Shown here: in pieces, positions 60,875 through 64,000 of the stretch | Layout: every line of letters begins with the position of its first letter | How positions within the stretch are numbered: position 1 is the stretch's first letter | Assembly (NCBI RefSeq): GCF_001542915.1 | Contig: NZ_LNNH01000029.1 | Location: 98,256-162,255, forward strand | DNA from: Peribacillus simplex | GTDB taxonomy: Bacteria; Bacillota; Bacilli; Bacillales; DSM-1321 | Direction: 5' to 3' | Length of the DNA: 64,000 nucleotides | The notes under the pieces: model-generated | What the model was told of the DNA's origin: nothing | Seen by the model: the letters and a program-made list of their open reading frames with translations, nothing else | The model's database searches: none | Made by a program: the position numbers and the translations under genes

Positions 60875-62881
60875 TTACCATGGCAATTCCCAGTTCCTCC
60901 ATTTGTTCCAGCCCTCCTTTATTTCATTCCCTTTATCAATCCAATATCGCTTACGTTTCTCTTCTTTTTCCTTTTCCTTTTGCTCTGCCAAGATTGCCTG
61001 TTGTTCAGCTATGAACGGCCCGATGTCTTCGGTTTTAAAAGATTGGGACGCTTGGTTCTGGAGCGCTTTTGCCATGATCTTTTGAAAAATGAGCGCACTT
61101 CCCTCGCTGCTATGTGTCGTTAAGTAATGCTTTTCATCCGTCTTATCGTATCCAGCCCATACGGCCCCGACCAACGAAGGTGTATATCCTATGAACCACT
61201 GATCTTTAACTCCTGATATTCCCTCTATCGGAACTTGCGTTGACCCGGTTTTACCTGCAATTTCATAACCGGAAACCGCCGCGTTTTTCGCTGTGCCATA
61301 TTCCACAGTTCCGAGCAGCATGGTATTCATTTTATCGACGACATCTTTAGAGGTCACTTTCGTTACTTTCGTGCCCTTTTCCGTCAAGGAGGCGACTTCC
61401 TTTCCCTCGAAATTTTCTATTTTTAGTATGGCATGCGGCTCGATCCTTTCACCGTTGTTTGCAAATGCCGAAAAAGCATCAGCCATCTGCAACGGGGACA
61501 CACCCTTTCTCATTCCGCCTAATGCGAGCGTTAAATTCCGATCCTCCTTTTCATACGGTATTCCAAACCGCTTAAGCGAATCAAGTCCCTTATCGATGCC
61601 AATCTCATTCAATAACCAAACGGTTGGTACATTCAGGGAGTTCATCACGGCTTCATACATCGGTACTTCCCCTTTATATACACCGCTCAAGTTAGTTGGC
61701 TCATATTCACCGAAGCTCATTTTTTCATCCTTTAAAGGAGAGGTGATTTCATATCCCTCTTCCACCGCGGGCATGTACACAACAAGGGGCTTTATGGCAG
61801 AACCGGGGGACCTCGTCAGCTGAGTGGCCCGGTTATAGCCCATGAATTGATGCTTTCCTCTCCCGCCGACAAGTGCGCTTATTCCTCCTGTTTTCGGGTC
61901 CAAAAGGACTGAACCGCTCTGGACCAGCTCCTCCGTACTCGTTCCGACGGGGAAATTGGCATCATTCCCATAAACGGTTTCTGTCGCCTGCTGCATGGAT
62001 TGGTCCAGCGTCGTATATATTTTATAGCCTTTGGTAAGTAAATCCTCAAGCTTTATCCCATATTTACTGGATGCCTCCGACAAAACATGATCGACGAAAT
62101 AGGGGTATTTACCCTTTAACGGATCCGTTTGCTTCTCCCCCCTAATGAGTGTCACGGTATCTTTTTTTGCGGCAGACTCCTCGTCCTTCGTCAAATAACC
62201 ATGCTCCGCCATTCTTGAAAGAACCAGATCTCGCCGCTTCATTGCCCCTTCCAAATTCTTGTATGGATCAAGTTTGGAGGGCAGGTTAATGACGCCAGCC
62301 AGTAAAGCACTCTCCGAAACGCTCAATTCGGAAACCTCTTTGGAAAAATATACATTGGCGGCCTTTTTGATGCCCCATGCCCCATGGCCAAAATAGACTT
62401 GATTCAAATACATTTCCATAATCTCATCTTTTGTATATTCATCCTCGACTTCCTGGGCGAGAAAGAATTCTTCTATCTTCCTCTTCAAGGTTCGATCCGA
62501 CTCAAGCATCGTGATCTTCACAAGCTGCTGCGTAAGCGTACTTCCTCCTTCAACAATACTGCCAGCCTTCGCATTTTTGACCAAGGCCCGCAAAATGCCT
62601 TGATAATCTATGCCATGATGTTCATAAAAGCGGTGATCCTCAATGGAAACCACCGCCTGTTTCATGTGTTCCGGTATTTCGGCTATCGCAACGCCTTGAG
62701 ATTTATTGGCAGTGATCGTGCTGGCCAGATTCCCATCCAGATCATAAATTCCCGTTGGCTGCTGAAGATGATTTTCCAGATGACTGATGTCTGCACCCTG
62801 TCTGAAATAAATTAGAAAACCGGCACCCACAACCACCACTGCCAATATTAATAGTAGACCTAATTTCACTAACCCTCTCAT
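60875..62881 (-). CDS. Class A penicillin-binding protein (bifunctional transglycosylase/transpeptidase)
   Basis: A 668-aa membrane-anchored enzyme that polymerises and cross-links peptidoglycan. N-terminal helix (about 7-26), glycosyltransferase family 51 domain ('SIEDHRFYEHHG', catalytic E81; 'GGSTLTQQL') and a transpeptidase domain with S361-x-x-K364 ('SPGSAIKP'), 'SLN' (415-417) and 'KTG' (544-546). Layout is like B. subtilis PbpG/PbpF. A Lys/Glu-rich tail follows. ATG at 62881 is 5 nt after GGGGG; ATG 62893 is an alternative. Confidence 0.92.
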   Translation of the reverse strand: MRGLVKLGLLLILAVVVVGAGFLIYFRQGADISHLENHLQQPTGIYDLDGNLASTITANKSQGVAIAEIPEHMKQAVVSIEDHRFYEHHGIDYQGILRALVKNAKAGSIVEGGSTLTQQLVKITMLESDRTLKRKIEEFFLAQEVEDEYTKDEIMEMYLNQVYFGHGAWGIKKAANVYFSKEVSELSVSESALLAGVINLPSKLDPYKNLEGAMKRRDLVLSRMAEHGYLTKDEESAAKKDTVTLIRGEKQTDPLKGKYPYFVDHVLSEASSKYGIKLEDLLTKGYKIYTTLDQSMQQATETVYGNDANFPVGTSTEELVQSGSVLLDPKTGGISALVGGRGKHQFMGYNRATQLTRSPGSAIKPLVVYMPAVEEGYEITSPLKDEKMSFGEYEPTNLSGVYKGEVPMYEAVMNSLNVPTVWLLNEIGIDKGLDSLKRFGIPYEKEDRNLTLALGGMRKGVSPLQMADAFSAFANNGERIEPHAILKIENFEGKEVASLTEKGTKVTKVTSKDVVDKMNTMLLGTVEYGTAKNAAVSGYEIAGKTGSTQVPIEGISGVKDQWFIGYTPSLVGAVWAGYDKTDEKHYLTTHSSEGSALIFQKIMAKALQNQASQSFKTEDIGPFIAEQQAILAEQKEKEKEEKRKRYWIDKGNEIKEGWNKWRNWELPW

Positions 62882-63147
62882 TTGAACCCCCATTTTCCCG
62901 TCTTCGTCATATTCATTGAAAATATTTTACCCTTTTTATGAAAGAAAACTCGCTGATTAATTAAATAACAGAAGCTCATTCGCCTTTCGTGTTGCAATCT
63001 GGCCGGGATCCGGCATGAAAAATAACGAATGCTCGTATCTATCCTTTACCCACAAATGACAATCAATATACTGGTTAAAAGGCTTAATGCTTGTGAAAGT
63101 GGGTATAAAACCTCTAAAGACATTTAAAATGGGGAGAGATGATATTC

Positions 63148-63672
63148 ATGAAAGACTTCAAGCATATTGTCGTCGCTTTTGATGGAAATGAGGAGAGTAA
63201 GCGTGCCGTCGAGTATGGGGCAACTCTGAAAAAGGCCTTTCCGGAAACGGAACTCACCGTAGTTCATGTCTTAATTGATAAGGTGGAACAGCGCATCATG
63301 GGAAATGCATCGGCTCCAGGGTTCGTACCTGCTGCTGGCTTTTATGTGGATCCCGTCCAAAATCATCCTGTCATGGAAGTTGAACATCATGAAAAAACGA
63401 AAGGAAATACCTCCCATTCGGTCGTCGAGAATAGTGTCCAAAACGCAGAAAGCAATACATTGAGACTGCTCAGTGAGTTTCAAGTGAAAGGTAATTTCGA
63501 AATATTGGAAGGGCATGCGCCTGATAGCATATGTGAATATGCGGAAAGGACCGGCGCTGACCTCATCGTTGTGGGCAATAGCGATAAAAGCGGGCTCGAA
63601 AAATTCTTTCTGGGCAGCACAAGCAGTTCCATTGCGAAAAATGCCCCTTGTTCGGTATTCATAGCCAAATGA
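63148..63672 (+). CDS. Universal stress protein (UspA family)
   Basis: A 174-aa Usp protein with a Rossmann-like fold. 'KHIVVAFDGNEESKRAVEYG' at the start and the ATP-binding C-terminal motif 'GNSDKSGLEKFFLGSTSSSIAKNAPCSVFI' (G-2x-G-9x-G-S/T type) are present, so it probably binds ATP. An unusual insert of about 30 residues (65-100) lies between the halves. ATG at 63148 is preferred over 63139, which nearly touches GGGGAG. Confidence 0.9.
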   Translation: MKDFKHIVVAFDGNEESKRAVEYGATLKKAFPETELTVVHVLIDKVEQRIMGNASAPGFVPAAGFYVDPVQNHPVMEVEHHEKTKGNTSHSVVENSVQNAESNTLRLLSEFQVKGNFEILEGHAPDSICEYAERTGADLIVVGNSDKSGLEKFFLGSTSSSIAKNAPCSVFIAK

Positions 63673-63711
63673 AGATGGCGGCTTCAAGAGATTCAAATTG
63701 CCAAGATCTTC

Positions 63712-63743
63712 GAAAAAAGCAGGATTCCATAGAGAATCCTGCT
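63712..63743 (-). terminator. Terminator-like hairpin
   Basis: A 10-bp stem AGCAGGATTC (63718-63727) with GAATCCTGCT (63734-63743), with TTTTTT on the minus strand. It points away from the IS fragment, between two hairpins. Confidence 0.55.
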
Positions 63744-63755
63744 CAGTTTGTAGAC

Positions 63756-63793
63756 AAAAGGGGTTCGGAATTAAAAAATTCCGAACCCCTTTT
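63756..63793. terminator. Strong bidirectional terminator
   Basis: A 17-bp perfect stem AAAAGGGGTTCGGAATT (63756-63772) with its complement at 63777-63793. It lies between the Usp gene and the convergent transposase end, 60 nt after the transposase stop, so it could be part of the IS end. Confidence 0.85.
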
Positions 63794-63852
63794 GAAATTC
63801 CTTTGAAATTTTGACCAAAGGTTACGAGATTTGGGCTCTTCGAGCCGCTTTG

Positions 63853-63999
63853 TTAAGCCGTTTTAGGACCTTGCCATGTCCAAGTGGCCATCTTCTTTAT
63901 ATTCATGGCAGCGAAAGTAAGCATCGCCTGCATCGACAATTTTTTAAGTCCCCTTAAAGTAGTCCAACGCATACCATGCTTTTCTTTTGCATCTGCGAA
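63853..63999 (-). CDS. IS1182-family transposase, C-terminal fragment (runs off the window)
   Basis: The last 48 residues of a DDE transposase: 'FADAKEKHGMRWTTLRGLKK', then 'LSMQAMLTFAAMN' and 'WTWQGPKTA' before a stop at 63853-63855. This tail is typical of IS1182-type transposases of Bacillaceae. The gene continues beyond the right edge, so completeness cannot be judged. Confidence 0.85.
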   Translation of the reverse strand, partial: FADAKEKHGMRWTTLRGLKKLSMQAMLTFAAMNIKKMATWTWQGPKTA

Positions 64000-64000
64000 T

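Larger units (their letters stand above)
63756..64000 (-). mobile_element. 3' end of an IS1182-like element (partial)
   Basis: Inferred from the transposase tail at 63853-63999. The exact outer end of the element is not defined; no target-site duplication can be read because the other end is outside the window. Confidence 0.5.

Overview
The window is a chromosomal segment of a low-GC Firmicute of the family Bacillaceae. The evidence is the set of Bacillus-type genes (yheA, yheC/yheD, yheE, bmrC/bmrD, yxkF-msmX, metI-metC under an S-box, sigY with yxlC and yxlD), the strong AGGAGG-type ribosome binding sites, the TTG and GTG starts and the many intrinsic terminators. The mixture resembles Peribacillus or a close relative more than B. 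subtilis itself, but the genus is an inference. No rRNA, tRNA, prophage or CRISPR array was seen. The only mobile DNA is the 3' end of an IS1182-type transposase at the right edge.

Layout. 0-7 kb: yhzD-like gene, enoyl-CoA hydratase, acyl-CoA synthetase, a dimethylarginine-hydrolase-like enzyme, a lipoprotein, a DinB protein, a 21-bp tandem repeat array, a SplA-like protein, a HAD protein that lacks its nucleophile, and YheA. 7.5-12.9 kb: four overlapping or abutting YheC/YheD ATP-grasp genes, then yheE. 12.9-13.8 kb: two small genes, one behind an apparently complete cobalamin riboswitch. 13.8-19.3 kb: two very large CDP-glycerol glycerophosphotransferase (teichoic acid) genes. 20-25 kb: an MBL hydrolase, then an S-box-controlled metNPQ methionine transporter and a YbdH-like dehydrogenase. 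25-32 kb: yxkF, msmX, a zinc-ribbon protein, fumarase, and S-box-controlled metI-metC. 32-37 kb: zinc-independent ribosomal protein L31 with a Zur-like box, and the BmrCD multidrug exporter preceded by a leader-peptide attenuator. 37-46 kb: DUF2515, class B PBP, CBS protein, TIGR00266 protein, SDR, and a phasin-like/AarF pair. 46-50 kb: catalase-like heme protein, glutathione peroxidase, a minimal SigY ECF module, and an Lrp regulator beside a frameshifted AhpD-like gene. 50-53 kb: a second Lrp regulator, hisC and an amino-acid permease. 53.6-58.4 kb: a complete four-gene 2-oxo-acid dehydrogenase complex. 58.9-64 kb: isoaspartyl dipeptidase, an HPr-like protein, a 22-aa membrane peptide, class A PBP, universal stress protein and the IS fragment.

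How the genes work together. Two S-boxes tie methionine import (metNPQ) and transsulfuration (metI-metC) to SAM level. The cell envelope is represented by two PBPs, two teichoic-acid polymerase-like proteins and the spore-coat-associated YheC/D family. Stress and redox functions cluster at 45-50 kb. The most unusual items are the B12 riboswitch upstream of an unrecognised 79-aa gene, the two-peptide leader of bmrCD, the four-gene ATP-grasp operon, the modular giant glycerophosphotransferases and the 21-bp tandem array.
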